A stretch of DNA of 43,073 bases from Sphingobium scionense (GTDB lineage: Bacteria > Pseudomonadota > Alphaproteobacteria > Sphingomonadales > Sphingomonadaceae), in contig NZ_JACIEU010000023.1 in the NCBI RefSeq assembly GCF_014197035.1, forward strand, positions 1-43,073, read 5' to 3'. The notes below the pieces were generated by a model, which saw nothing but the letters and a program-made list of their open reading frames with translations, was not told the DNA's origin and searched no databases. Shown here in pieces: positions 8,089-17,900 of the stretch. Each line of letters starts with the position of its first letter. The first letter of the stretch is position 1. Position numbers and translations under genes: made by a program.

Positions 8089-8464
8089 CCGCCTCAGGAG
8101 ACCAAATAATCTGACATATTAACTGAACAATATAATTATTAATATTATTACGTATTTTTCAACTAAACTATGACAGAATACCATTCTGATAGTATGAAAT
8201 ATTCAAATTCATCGGATAAGAAATTTGTTTAATTGTAGATAAATACTATTTGATAGATTTAAAAATCTGCAGTTATGCTCACGATTATAATTTTATTTAA
8301 TTTGCACATTTTTAACTTAATAAATTTCACAAATTGCCTCTTGCAATGTTGAATTTTGGATGCAACATTTCAAATGTTGAATCTGGAATCGGCGTATATT
8401 TCATGGATAATGCAATAGGTCGCCGCCAGCGTCATTGAATAAATTTCTATAGTGAGGGGCTGTC
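8089..8464. promoter_or_regulatory. AT-rich leader of the RHS locus
   Basis: About 370 bases with no gene and sharply higher AT content than anything around it. It includes runs such as ATAATTATTAATATTATTA and a repeated ATGTTGAAT at 8347-8355 and 8373-8381. It separates the mobilization operon from the RHS operon. AT-rich DNA in front of a toxin operon is a common target of silencing proteins such as H-NS or MvaT/Ros-type regulators, so this is probably the RHS promoter region and a sign of horizontal origin. I cannot place a promoter confidently. Confidence 0.5.
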
Positions 8465-8812
8465 ATGAGTGGATTAAAATTGTTCGCGGCTTTTGCATCC
8501 CCATTCCTTATATTGGCAAGTCCGGCGCAGGCAGTTGGCGATGCTGGAACATTTTATGTGTTAGAGGTGTCTGTCGAGGGCAATGAGCCTATCGTCTATG
8601 TAAAGGCGACAGGCATTAACAACCCAGATGGATGCTCCAGTACAAGCGCCATTTCGCTGACTGCTGTTAGCGAGGATGTGCAAGATCGAATGTTGGCGAC
8701 TGCGCTCACGGCCAAGGCCAGCGGCAAGCGATTAGGTGGATGGCTGAACGGCTGCGTCTCATCGCCTTGGGGGACGATTCCCAAGGCTATTAACGTGAGC
8801 CTAAAAGACTGA
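8465..8812 (+). CDS. Small secreted protein of the RHS locus
   Basis: A 115-residue protein with a clear Sec signal peptide (LKLFAAFASPFLILASPAQA, cleavage after AQA near residue 23). The mature part has two cysteines, in NPDGCSSTSA and WLNGCVSSPW, separated by a helix MLATALTAKASGKRLGGWL. The pattern of a Cys, a helix containing LATAxTAxASGK, then GC matches small exported proteins of unknown function that I recall as similar in layout to the B subunit of subtilase cytotoxin; this is weak. It is the first gene of the RHS operon, 35 bases before the YD-repeat gene, and may help export or surface display of the RHS product. Confidence 0.6.
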   Translation: MSGLKLFAAFASPFLILASPAQAVGDAGTFYVLEVSVEGNEPIVYVKATGINNPDGCSSTSAISLTAVSEDVQDRMLATALTAKASGKRLGGWLNGCVSSPWGTIPKAINVSLKD

Positions 8813-8853
8813 AAATCAGCGCCCTGAATGGGAAGGTCAACAGGAGGATGAGC

Positions 8854-9153
8854 ATGCCCAGCGCTATCCGCAGGCGAAGATTTATCCGTTGGAAGAGCAC
8901 GGTCCTCGCAGTTTTGGGTTCGGCCTTTTGCACCGCAGCTGCGCATGCTGCCAGCACGACGACTTACACTTACGATGCGCTCGGCAGGCTGGTGCAAGCC
9001 AGTACGACAGGAACGATCAACAACGGTGCGCAAATGACCACCACCTATGATGCGGTAGATAACCGCACGACCTATCAGGTCAATGGATCAGCTTCCAAGG
9101 TAGTGGTCGTGCCGCTCAATGGCCTGACGGTCATTCCTTTGCAGGATAATTGA
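8854..9153 (+). CDS. Short secreted YD-repeat protein
   Basis: A protein of about 99 residues. The start at 8854 has AGGAGG six bases upstream; the ATG at 8848 abuts that site. After a basic N-terminus and signal peptide ending AHAA near residue 32, it carries one YD/RHS repeat (TYTYDALGRLVQASTTG) and a second partial one (TTYDAVDNRTTYQVNGSA). Stand-alone short YD proteins often precede full RHS genes in sphingomonads; they may be chaperone-like plugs or decayed repeats. It sits 56 bases before the RHS start and is probably in the same transcript. Function unknown. Confidence 0.65.
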   Translation: MPSAIRRRRFIRWKSTVLAVLGSAFCTAAAHAASTTTYTYDALGRLVQASTTGTINNGAQMTTTYDAVDNRTTYQVNGSASKVVVVPLNGLTVIPLQDN

Positions 9154-9209
9154 TCGGGTATTCGGCCTTAACGCTGCTTGAATTGCAAAATTGGAACGTG
9201 GGGGCAGCC

Positions 9210-12200
9210 ATGACTATAACGACGCTGATTAAAAAGCGTGGCTTGCGATCAGCAATGTCGTCACTGGCGTTTTTCGCCGCCACCAGTCTTGCTACACCTG
9301 CTCTCTCGCAGATTCCGCAAGATCCTGACGGGCGCTACGATACGAAATTTCGAGGTGTCGATCTCAATCTCGGCCATTTCGCGGAAACCGCGACTGACAT
9401 TTCAATCGGCGCGAACGGTGACACGTTGGAATTCTCCCGCATGTACCGAAGCGGACGACGGGCCGACGTCCAGGCCGTTAATGTGGGCGAATCTCATGGA
9501 TCGCAATCTATCTTCATCCAGTGCTGGGGAGCTAATTACAGCGATCAGCCAGGCACGGGATATCCGCTTTGCCGAGGGCAAGGCATGTCCGTGCTCATTG
9601 CCGGTGAATGGTATCCGTTCAATAGAGTGTCCGGTACATTTGTGCCGTTCTACACGGACGGTTCCACTCTTACAGAAAGCGATACTGGTCTAGTCTTTTC
9701 GACCGCTAATGGCGTCACGTATAATTTCACGAAGGCATCGTCAAACTGGTGCGGCATGGGAACTTGCCTGCTCGTTTCGAGCATCAAGCGGCCTAACGGC
9801 AACATAATATCCTATAGCTACGAAGTCGCCTTCAATCGGTCAGGTGGCTGGCCTGCCCAAAGGCGGCTGACACAGGTCATAGACAGCTACGGCAATGGCT
9901 TGAACTTCTCCTACGTTTCTCCAGCAGGAGGAACGGCAGGCAGCACCCCGACGCTGGCATTCACCAAAAAGGTTACGATTGCATCCGTCGCCGCTTTCAA
10001 CAGCGCTTGTAATGGCAATGCAAGCGAAGGCTGCACGACCGGCACGCTCCCGTCCGTCAATTACGCCTATACGGACATGTCAGATTCGCAGCCGCTGCGA
10101 TTGGATTCGGTTTCCAAGGGCGGCCTGACTTTCAATCTCACATGGTCCGGGCAGAGCCTGGTTTCTACAGCGCTTTCCGGGCAGTCGCCCGCCTATACCA
10201 ATACCTATGTCAGCGGCCGGGTTACCGAGCAACTGGATCAAGGCGGCCGAAAGTGGCTCTTCACCAGAAGCTTCTCTGGATCGGCTACCACAAAAACAGA
10301 AGTCTCTGATCCTGCCAATAACAAGACGACATTCAATTATATTACGACCCGGCTTAGCCCTTCATCGGTGCAGGATGCAGCAGACAAAATCACATCATAT
10401 GAGTATTTCGATACAGGGCTTGTCAAGAAGGTCACATTCCCCGAACAAAATTCGCTCGAATTTACCTATGACGCCCGAGGCAACCTGACAAAGCGGCAAG
10501 CAATATCGAAAACACCGGGAACTCCTGCCAATATCGTCACCGAGTGGGATTTTGAGGATACATGCACGTCGATCGTAAAATGCAACAAGCCGATCTGGTC
10601 GAAGGATGCGAACTTACAGCAAACGGACTATGAATATGATGGCGTAACGGGTCAGATAAAAAGTGTAACCCTGCCTGAGCCTGCAAGCGGCGCTGGGCGT
10701 CCGCAAACTCGGTACGGCTATACGAACTATCAGGCATATTGGAATGTAGGTGGAACGATATCTCCATCGGGCAAGCCTGTCAGCATGCTCACTTCCATCT
10801 CCTCCTGTTCAACCGGGAGCGCTCCCTCTTGCGTTGGAAGCGCGAGTGAGAGCAGGACGACCATGAACTATGGTCCTCAGACCGTTGGAACCGCCAATAA
10901 TCTGGCGTTGGTTTCCGCAACCTCACTGGCAGGCGATAGCAGCATCTCGGCATCCACCAGCTATGTTTATGACATTGCGGGCAACATAATGAAGGTGGAT
11001 GGGCCCTTAAGCGGTAGTGCCGACACAGTCCGTTTTTTTTACGACATCGCGCAACGGCAGACAGGTGAAATCGGACCGGACCCCGATGGTGCGGGCGCAC
11101 TTCTCAATCGTGCGGTGCGATACACCTATGGCACCAACGGATTGGTATCCACTATCGAAAGCGGTACCACAACAGGCCAAACAGCAACTGCTTGGGCTGG
11201 CTTCGCACCGTTGAACACGGTGACATTGAATTACAATAGCGGTGCCGACCTCATCAAGCAGACCTATACCGCCGGAGGCCAGCGATATTCCGTTCAGCAG
11301 TTCAGCTATGACAATGTTGGGCGCCTGGAATGCACCGCTTCTCGAATGACCAGTAGCGCCTGGGATTCGCTGCCTACCTCCACTTCAGCCGCTTGCCAGC
11401 AACCGACGACACCCCCCTCCACACCAGATCGAATTTTGCGTACCCAATATGATGCAGTCGGGCGCGTTTCCGTGCAGCAAAGCGCTTATGGTGTCACCAC
11501 GGCGAACGGGTTTCCCGCAACCTTGCAGCGCAATGAGGCGACGAACACTTATACTGACAACGGTCGACTAGCGTCCGTCTCCGACGCGAAAGGCAACAAA
11601 ACCACCTATCAATATGATGGCTATGATCGGCTCCTGAAAACCTGCTACCCGGCGGCCGGGATAACAGGGTGCACCTCTGCCACCGACTATGTGCAATCCA
11701 GCTATGACCCCAATGGCAATGTCACAAATCTGAGATTGCGCGACGGCCAGAATATCGCCTTTAGCTACGACAACCTGAATCGTCTGACATTCAAGAACCT
11801 GCCCGGAAGCGAGCCTGATGTCACCTATGGATACGACCTGCTTGGTCGAATGACCTCGGCGAGCCAGAGCGGCAACGTTCTGTCTTTCACCTATGACGCG
11901 CTTAATCGGAACCGGAAGCAGATCGGCCCTCAGGGCGAAATGAAATATGATTATGACGCCGCAAATCGGCGGACGCGCATGGAATGGCCCGATGGCTTCT
12001 ATGTAAATTACGACTGGGATTTGACAAATGCGGTGACGGCGGTTCGCGAAAACGGTGCGACCAGCGGAGTTGGCCTTCTTGCAACCTACGGCTATGATAA
12101 TTTGGGCAGGCGTACGAGCGTCAGCCGTGGCAATGGCACGTCGACCAGTTATGGCTATAATCCCGGCTCACAACTGACCTCATTGGCGCAAAATCTTGCG

Positions 12201-13589
12201 GGAACGGCGAATGACCAGACATTGGGCTTTTCCTACAATGTGGCCAGCCAGATAATTTCGCGCACGTCTTCCAACGACGGCTATGCATTTACACAGCAAT
12301 ATAACGCCAACCGCACCTACGCGGCGAACATTCTGAATCAATACACCACTGCCGGCAATGCGTCGCCCACCTATGACGGGCGGGGAAATTTGATCGCCAA
12401 CCAGGGCAAGAGCTACAGCTACAGTTCGGAAAACTACATGCTGACGGCCCCCGGCGTCACGATGAGCTACGATCCGCTTGGTCGCCTTTATCAAAGCACA
12501 GGCAGCTCGACATTGCGCCGGGCTTATGATGGGATCGCACTGGCTGCTGAGTATAACACGTCCAATGCGATGCAGCGCCGATATGTTTCAGCGCCGGGTT
12601 TGGATGAGCCTTTGGTCTGGTATGAAGGAAGCGGCACGACGGATCGGCGTTGGTATCATGCAGATGAGCGCGGCAGCATCATAGCGATCTCGAACGGTTC
12701 TGGCGCAACCATCGCGACCAACCGTTATGACGAATGGGGTAACCCGCAGACGAGTAATGTTGGTGCATTCCAGTATACCGGTCAAATCTGGTTTTCGGAC
12801 CTCAATTTATATTACTATAAAGCGCGGATGTATGATGCTCGGCTTGGACGGTTCATGCAGACCGATCCTATCGGATATGCAGACAGTATGAACCTCTATG
12901 CCTATGTCGCAAACGATCCGCTGAACTGGGCCGATCCACTTGGTTTGCAGGGATGCCCAGCGAATGATCCATATTGTGTCGATACCACCGTTGAGATTCC
13001 GGGTTCCAATGGTGGGTCGAACAGTAATGGTAATTACGGAGGATATTATGGCCCATCGCCGGGCCAGCAGGATTTTGGTGGCGGAGCTGCATTGACCGCC
13101 ATTCTTCGCAACTTGCGGCGCCCTCCTGCAAATCTGGCGAAAGGTCCTATTTTTGGTGAAACGCCGCAAAAGATGGAGCCTTGCAGCGGTGCCCAGAAAG
13201 CAGGTCAATGGCTTGGTGACAATGTCGGAAAGGTCGGCTCTCTTGCTACCAACCTTGGGTTGACGGCTACAACTGCGGGGGGCGGGCTTTTCCTGGCAGG
13301 GATGGGTCAGATTGGACGCGGAAACTTCGTGGGTGGGCTTAGAACCGGCATGTTGGGGTTCATAGCCATGGAGAAGGGCGCAGAGTTGACGGGCGTCGGT
13401 GGCCTGATAACTGCGGGGGGCGGCGTCATTTCCGCTGTGAGTGGATCGGGTAAGCCAGCCACTGTTGAGGGGCTTACCCGCTTGTCCACCTCTCTACTTC
13501 CGTCAGGGCCGATCAAGGATTTTGCGTCCGAAGCCATATCCAAAGGTCTGGATGCGGTTATCCCCGATATAAGGTCTTGCGCACCATGA
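9210..13589 (+). CDS. Secreted RHS-repeat polymorphic toxin, tip A
   Basis: A 1459-residue RHS protein starting at 9210 (MTITTLIKKRG), with a signal peptide ending ATPALSQ near residue 35, so it is Sec-exported. Residues 60-1200 form the RHS/YD shell with many YDxxGR/YDxLNR repeats. The conserved core end follows: RMYDARLGRFMQTDPIGYAD near 1206-1225, then NDPLNWADPLGL near 1240. A Gly/Asn-rich linker leads to GETPQK near 1318, where the coding sequence GCCGCAAAAG marks the tip boundary. Tip A (about 140 residues, MEPCSGAQKAG to RSCAP) is Gly-rich and hydrophobic (LFLAGMGQIGRGNFVGGL; GVGGLITAGGGVISAVSG), suggesting a pore-forming or membrane-targeting toxin; its downstream gene encodes a two-helix membrane protein, as expected of immunity. 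The toxic activity itself is inferred. Confidence 0.9.
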   Translation: MTITTLIKKRGLRSAMSSLAFFAATSLATPALSQIPQDPDGRYDTKFRGVDLNLGHFAETATDISIGANGDTLEFSRMYRSGRRADVQAVNVGESHGSQSIFIQCWGANYSDQPGTGYPLCRGQGMSVLIAGEWYPFNRVSGTFVPFYTDGSTLTESDTGLVFSTANGVTYNFTKASSNWCGMGTCLLVSSIKRPNGNIISYSYEVAFNRSGGWPAQRRLTQVIDSYGNGLNFSYVSPAGGTAGSTPTLAFTKKVTIASVAAFNSACNGNASEGCTTGTLPSVNYAYTDMSDSQPLRLDSVSKGGLTFNLTWSGQSLVSTALSGQSPAYTNTYVSGRVTEQLDQGGRKWLFTRSFSGSATTKTEVSDPANNKTTFNYITTRLSPSSVQDAADKITSYEYFDTGLVKKVTFPEQNSLEFTYDARGNLTKRQAISKTPGTPANIVTEWDFEDTCTSIVKCNKPIWSKDANLQQTDYEYDGVTGQIKSVTLPEPASGAGRPQTRYGYTNYQAYWNVGGTISPSGKPVSMLTSISSCSTGSAPSCVGSASESRTTMNYGPQTVGTANNLALVSATSLAGDSSISASTSYVYDIAGNIMKVDGPLSGSADTVRFFYDIAQRQTGEIGPDPDGAGALLNRAVRYTYGTNGLVSTIESGTTTGQTATAWAGFAPLNTVTLNYNSGADLIKQTYTAGGQRYSVQQFSYDNVGRLECTASRMTSSAWDSLPTSTSAACQQPTTPPSTPDRILRTQYDAVGRVSVQQSAYGVTTANGFPATLQRNEATNTYTDNGRLASVSDAKGNKTTYQYDGYDRLLKTCYPAAGITGCTSATDYVQSSYDPNGNVTNLRLRDGQNIAFSYDNLNRLTFKNLPGSEPDVTYGYDLLGRMTSASQSGNVLSFTYDALNRNRKQIGPQGEMKYDYDAANRRTRMEWPDGFYVNYDWDLTNAVTAVRENGATSGVGLLATYGYDNLGRRTSVSRGNGTSTSYGYNPGSQLTSLAQNLAGTANDQTLGFSYNVASQIISRTSSNDGYAFTQQYNANRTYAANILNQYTTAGNASPTYDGRGNLIANQGKSYSYSSENYMLTAPGVTMSYDPLGRLYQSTGSSTLRRAYDGIALAAEYNTSNAMQRRYVSAPGLDEPLVWYEGSGTTDRRWYHADERGSIIAISNGSGATIATNRYDEWGNPQTSNVGAFQYTGQIWFSDLNLYYYKARMYDARLGRFMQTDPIGYADSMNLYAYVANDPLNWADPLGLQGCPANDPYCVDTTVEIPGSNGGSNSNGNYGGYYGPSPGQQDFGGGAALTAILRNLRRPPANLAKGPIFGETPQKMEPCSGAQKAGQWLGDNVGKVGSLATNLGLTATTAGGGLFLAGMGQIGRGNFVGGLRTGMLGFIAMEKGAELTGVGGLITAGGGVISAVSGSGKPATVEGLTRLSTSLLPSGPIKDFASEAISKGLDAVIPDIRSCAP
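13163..13173. repeat. Tip-boundary core string, junction 1
   Basis: GCCGCAAAAGA inside the RHS gene, read as (T)-Pro-Gln-Lys. The two preceding bases are AC, whereas the other four junctions have TT, giving TTGCCGCAA, a TTGC-C-GCAA dyad. Perfect identity with the downstream unit begins here. Confidence 0.7.
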
Positions 13590-13786
13590 AGAATATGCTG
13601 ATCTACTTCATAATGGCATTCGGAGTATTTCTGACATGCTGTATAATAATGGCGTTCTTTGGTTCCGAGTTAAACAATAGATTTGCCATCATAATGTTCA
13701 TGGTGATCTGGGGTGTGTCAGCGTTGCTTTGGCCGGTGTTCGGGATGCGCGCTTTCAAAGAGTGGGCTACCAAGTTGACCAAGTGA
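13586..13786 (+). CDS. Immunity-like membrane protein A (copy 1)
   Basis: A 66-residue protein almost entirely made of two transmembrane helices (LIYFIMAFGVFLTCCIIMAF and FAIIMFMVIWGVSALLWPVF) with a short basic tail (FKEWATKLTK). The ATG at 13586 overlaps the TGA of the RHS gene (ATGA) and has AAGG upstream; a TTG at 13577 is less likely. Position directly after a toxin tip, with overlap, is the classic place for an immunity gene. A small inner-membrane protein fits protection against a membrane-acting tip such as tip A. The assignment is by context; I recognise no family. Confidence 0.75.
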   Translation: MKNMLIYFIMAFGVFLTCCIIMAFFGSELNNRFAIIMFMVIWGVSALLWPVFGMRAFKEWATKLTK

Positions 13787-14074
13787 GCGGCAGTTCGGCT
13801 CCGTAGGCCACATGCGGGCGAACGCAAGATTAAAGGATTAGCTCCCCTTGTGGGGTTAAGCTGTTGTCTGCACATCGTTTTTTGACGGGACAGGATGGCG
13901 CTATCGGGAGACCGATGGCGCCATGCTCGTATCAAGCCGTTGATCCTGTTGGTGGAATGCGGGCGCCATGAATCTCGCGCGCCCTTTGGAGGCCGCCCTC
14001 ATTGCTGGCGCGGGGTCGCACTCGCATGCTCGCGCGGGTGTTGGACGCACGCCGTTGGCGCAGGAAGTGTAATG

Positions 14075-14092
14075 CACCGTACGCACGGGTGC
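14075..14092. repeat. Candidate left inverted end of the element (copy 1)
   Basis: CACCGTACGCACGGGTGC. The reverse complement of 19234-19251 is CACCTCACGCACGGGTGC, two mismatches in 18. The pair brackets the XRE, primase and recombinase genes with their 18-mers. Equivalent sites lie at 20435-20452 and 25594-25611. It could be the end of an ancestral element smaller than the 6360-bp unit. Confidence 0.4.
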
Positions 14093-14130
14093 TGCGGCCT
14101 GAAAGTCACGTATTATCAATGGGATATGTC

Positions 14131-14245
14131 TGTCCTACGCGTCAGACACCGGCGTCGTATTTTGTCTGACGCGTAGGACAAGCGCGGGTTGGTGGCAACC
14201 AAGCCTTTGTAATCCCCTGTCATTATCTGTCTGACGCGTATGACA
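14131..14245. repeat. Three 18-bp iteron-like repeats (copy 1)
   Basis: TGTCCTACGCGTCAGACA at 14131-14148 is followed by its perfect inverse at 14163-14180 (14-base loop) and a third copy, TGTCTGACGCGTATGACA, at 14228-14245. Each 18-mer is itself a dyad (TGTC-N2-ACGCGT-N2-GACA), so a dimeric protein could bind each. The first two can also form a long hairpin. Candidates are iterons for the adjacent primase, accessory recombinase sites, or operators. Confidence 0.65.
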
Positions 14246-14341
14246 GAGCTGCAAAACGCCTCCATCGTGGGGCGCGGTATGGATGCCGTCCCCTGATGCG
14301 CTCTGTCGCCGCCATGCCGCCAGTCAGCGGCCGATGAAGAA

Positions 14342-14791
14342 TCAGGGGGCAGCAACCTCCTGACCCGTCACGGTCGCGTGCTGGGCGAGCATGGCGTCAA
14401 GCACCTGGCTGACGGCCTTCTGGCTTGCCTTGGGCAGCTTGGCGATGGCGTCGAGCTGCTGTTCGATCCGGGATGGCGGGCCGCGCCGGGTGCGGCGCTC
14501 GGCGGGCGCGGCCAGCGCGGCGCTGGCGTCGTCGCCGATCAGCGCGTCGATCGTGGTCTTGAAGATGCGGGCGAGCCTGGGGAGCATGGACACCGGCACG
14601 CGGCGACGGCCGACCTCGTAGGAGGCGTATTGCGGCTGCGGGATGCCGATGCTGTCGGCGACCTGCTGCTGGGTCAGGGATGCGGCCTGGCGGGTCTGGG
14701 CAATACGCTTGCCGAGCTGCTCGAAAAAATGGCGTTCATCGGGAGACATGGTGAGATCGAGGGCCAGTTGTCTGTTGGTGCGCTGTCTCAT
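14342..14791 (-). CDS. XRE-family repressor of the element (copy 1)
   Basis: A 149-residue Cro/CI-type HTH protein. Residues 20-80 give the five-helix XRE domain, with QLGKRIAQTRQAASLTQQQV, then SIGIPQPQYASYEVGRRRVP and LPRLARIFKTTIDALIGDD. The C-terminal 55 residues are a short basic and helical tail (RTRRGPPSRIEQQLDAIAKL) that may dimerise. It is divergent from the primase gene across an 82- to 112-base gap holding the dyad TAACAACT-GTCG-AGTTGTTA. That fits a repressor controlling itself and the primase-recombinase operon. An identical copy is at 20702-21151. Confidence 0.85.
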   Translation of the reverse strand: MRQRTNRQLALDLTMSPDERHFFEQLGKRIAQTRQAASLTQQQVADSIGIPQPQYASYEVGRRRVPVSMLPRLARIFKTTIDALIGDDASAALAAPAERRTRRGPPSRIEQQLDAIAKLPKASQKAVSQVLDAMLAQHATVTGQEVAAP

Positions 14792-14840
14792 GTCTAACCC
14801 CGGTTTTTGCGAACGGCCTTGACTCTATGCCATAATGACA

Positions 14841-14860
14841 TAACAACTGTCGAGTTGTTA
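14841..14860. promoter_or_regulatory. Dyad operator between XRE and primase (copy 1)
   Basis: TAACAACT-GTCG-AGTTGTTA has 8-base perfect arms around a 4-base centre. It lies between the divergent XRE start (14791) and the primase start (14904). It is the best candidate for the XRE repressor operator; a switch between lysogeny-like silence and element activity could act here. Confidence 0.6.
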
Positions 14861-14903
14861 GTGCATTTTACGCTTGACAGGGTTTTGGCGGGAGTCGGTT
14901 TTT

Positions 14904-17900
14904 ATGGCACGAATCGCGGATAGCGAGATCGAGCGGCTGAAGGCCGAGGTGAGCCTTGTGCGGCTGATCGGGTCGACGGGCGTGAAGCTGGCGCGGCGCG
15001 GCAAGGACGAGCTGCTGGGCTGCTGCCCGTTCCATGAGGACGGCACGCCGTCGCTGTCGGTGAGCGTGGGCAAGAACCTGTTCCACTGCTTCGGCTGCCA
15101 GGCATCGGGCGGTCCGATCGACTGGGTGATGAAACGCGAGGGCGTGAGCTTCCGCCATGCGGTCGAGCTGCTGCGCGACGGGGCGGCGCTGGAGCCGCCA
15201 TCGTCATCGCCGGTGCGGGCGACCGTGCGCCGCCTCGCGCCTCCGGTCAGTATGGACGCCGACGATGCGGCGCTGCTGGATCAGGTGATCGGCTATTATC
15301 ACGAGACGCTCAAACAGTCGCCCGAAGCCCTGGCCTATCTGGCGGCGCGTGGCCTGTCGCACCCGGAGCTGATCGAGCGGTTCCGCCTGGGCTATGCCGA
15401 CCGCACGCTGGGACTGCGCTTGCCGGAGAAGAACCGCAAGGCGGGCGCGGACATACGGGGCCGTCTCGAACGGATCGGCATCTACCGGGCAAGTGGCCAC
15501 GAGCATCTGACCGGCAGCATTGTGGTGCCGGTGATCGACGCGCAGGGCGTCGTCACCGAGGTCTATGGCCGCAAGATCAGGAACAATCTGCGGGCGGGCA
15601 CGCCGATGCACCTCTACCTTCCCGGCCCCCATCGCGGCGTGTGGAATCTGGACGGCATCATGGGGTCCGGCGGCGAGGTGATCCTGGCCGAGGCACTGAT
15701 CGACGCGATGACCTTCTGGGTAGCCGGGTTCCGCAACGTGACCGCCGCCTATGGCACGGGGGGCTTTACCGACGATCATCTGGCCGCGTTCCGGGCTGCG
15801 GGGGTGGAGCGCGTGCTGATCGCGTTCGACCGCGACGAGGCGGGCGACAAGGGCGCTGCCGTCGTGGCCGAGCGGCTGATGGCGGCGGGCATCGCGGTGT
15901 TCCGCATCCTGTTCCCCAGGGGGACGGACGCCAATGCCTATGCGCTCAGTGTCACGCCCGCCTCGCGCTCGCTGGGCCTGCTGATCCGCAAGGCGGAATG
16001 GCTGGGCAATGGGCGAGCTCCCGCCATCACCAGCGCGCACGATGAGCTTGCCGCCGCCCTGGGCGCTGGCGTGGAGGATCGGGCGGAGCCATCCCCACCC
16101 CCTGTCTCAGCCGCTGAACCCGACCTTGCCGCTAGCATCGCGCCCGAACCGGAACCCGCACCGTTGCCGGAGCCGTCGATCGCCACACCGCTGCCGGAAG
16201 CGCCCATCGCCGACGCGGCCGAGATGCGCGGCGACGGCGAGATCGCCCTGCTGCTGGGCGACCGCCGTTATCGGGTGCGAGGCTGGAAGAAGCCGCTGAA
16301 CCCGGAGAGCCTCAAGGTCAATCTGCTGGTCCACCGCCCCGCCGACCCGGAGGGCCGGTTCCATGTGGACACGCTGGACCTCTATGCCGCCAAGGCCCGT
16401 GCCGCGTTCGTGCGCGCCGCCGGTCTTGAGCTGGGCGAATCCGAGGATGTGTTGAAACACGACCTTGGCCGCGTTCTCCTGAAACTGGAGGAAGCGCAGG
16501 AAGCCGAGATCGCGACCGCGCTCGCCCCGGAGGACCGCCCCGGCATGAGCGCGGCCGAGCGGGCGGAGGCGATGGCGCTCTTGACCGCGCCGGACCTGAT
16601 GGAGCGCATCCTCACCGACTTCGCCCTGTGCGGCGTGGTGGGCGAAGCGGTCAATATCCAGACCGGCTATCTGGCCTGCGTGTCGCGGCTGCTCGATCGG
16701 CCGCTCGCGGTCATCATCCAGTCCAGTAGCGCGGCGGGCAAGAGCGCGATGATGGACGCGGTGCTGGCGATGATGCCGGGGGATGCCCAGGTGCGCTACA
16801 GCGCCATGACCGGGCAGAGCCTGTTCTACATGGGCGAGACCAACCTCAAGCATCGCATCCTCGCCATCGCCGAGGAGGAAGGGGCATCGACCGCCAGCTA
16901 TGCGCTCAAGCTGCTCCAGTCCGATGGCGAGGTGACGATCGCCAGCACCGGCAAGGATGCATCGACCGGCAACCTGGTGACGCAGCAATATAGGGTCGAG
17001 GGTCCGGTGATGCTGTTCCTGACCACCACGGCGATCGACATAGACGAGGAGCTGATGAACCGCTGCCTGGTGCTGACGGTCGATGAAAGCCGCGAGCAGA
17101 CCCGCGCCATCCATGCCTTGCAGCGCCGCCGCCAGACCCTCGAAGGGCTGCTGGCCGACGAGGACCGCACGGCCGTGCTGGCGCTTCATCGCAACGCGCA
17201 GACGCTGCTGGAGAGCGTGGCGGTGGTGAACCCGTTCGCCGACACGCTGACGTTCCTCGATGACAAGACCCGCACCCGGCGCGACCATATGAAATACCTC
17301 ACCCTGATCCGCGCCATCGCGCTGCTGCACCAGTATCAGCGGCCTGTGCGGACGGTCGATCACCGCGGGCGTCAGCTTCGCTATATCGAGGTGACGGAGG
17401 GTGACATCGCGCGCGCCAATGCCCTTGCCCATGAGGTGCTGGGGCGCACACTGGACGAGCTGCCGCCGCAGACCCGCGCGCTGCTCTCCCGCATCCATCG
17501 CTGGGTGGCGGCCGAGTGCGAACGGCTTGCCATGCGGCGTGCCGATCTGCGGTTCACGCGCCGCCAGATACGGGAGGTCACGGGCTGGGGCGACACCCAG
17601 CTCAAGGTCCATCTCGGCCGCCTTGCCGAGCTGGAATATGTGCTGGTCCACCGCATGAAGGTGGGCCAGGGCCATGATTATGAGCTGCTCTATGACGGCG
17701 AAGGGGAAACGGGTGAGCGGTTCCTGATGGGGCTGTCCGGCCCCGGACTCCATGCCCCCAACGAGGGTGCCGCGCGTGGTTATGATGCTCCCCGGTCGGG
17801 GGGCAGGGAAACGCGGTCGGTCCCCGGTCGGGGCGTGGACGGGGTGCGGTCGGCGGGTGGTCGCAGGGGCGAAATGGCGGCAAGCCCGCGCCCCGCAAGG

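Larger units (their letters stand above)
13787..14341. other. Non-coding left segment of the recombinase element (copy 1)
   Basis: No convincing gene in 555 bases. It holds three copies of an 18-mer (TGTCCTACGCGTCAGACA at 14131-14148; inverted at 14163-14180; a one-mismatch copy at 14228-14245). It also holds CACCGTACGCACGGGTGC at 14075-14092, which is nearly the inverted complement of 19234-19251. These look like recombinase, primase or repressor binding sites. The same segment recurs at 20147-20701. Confidence 0.6.

Noticed and set aside
11958..11965. An extra GCCGCAAA inside an RHS repeat
   Set aside because: It encodes part of an ordinary YDAANRR repeat in another codon phase, with no tip or immunity gene beyond it. 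It shows that the 8-mer alone can occur by chance, so the tip-boundary claim rests on position, phase and the longer match.
13787..14341. CRISPR-like array suggested by repeated 18-mers
   Set aside because: There are only three copies, one inverted, with unequal spacing of 14 and 47 bases and no cas genes. Iteron or operator sites fit better.
14378..14797. A 139-codon plus-strand frame over the XRE gene
   Set aside because: The minus strand encodes a clear XRE helix-turn-helix; the plus frame is Gly/Leu-rich without motif.
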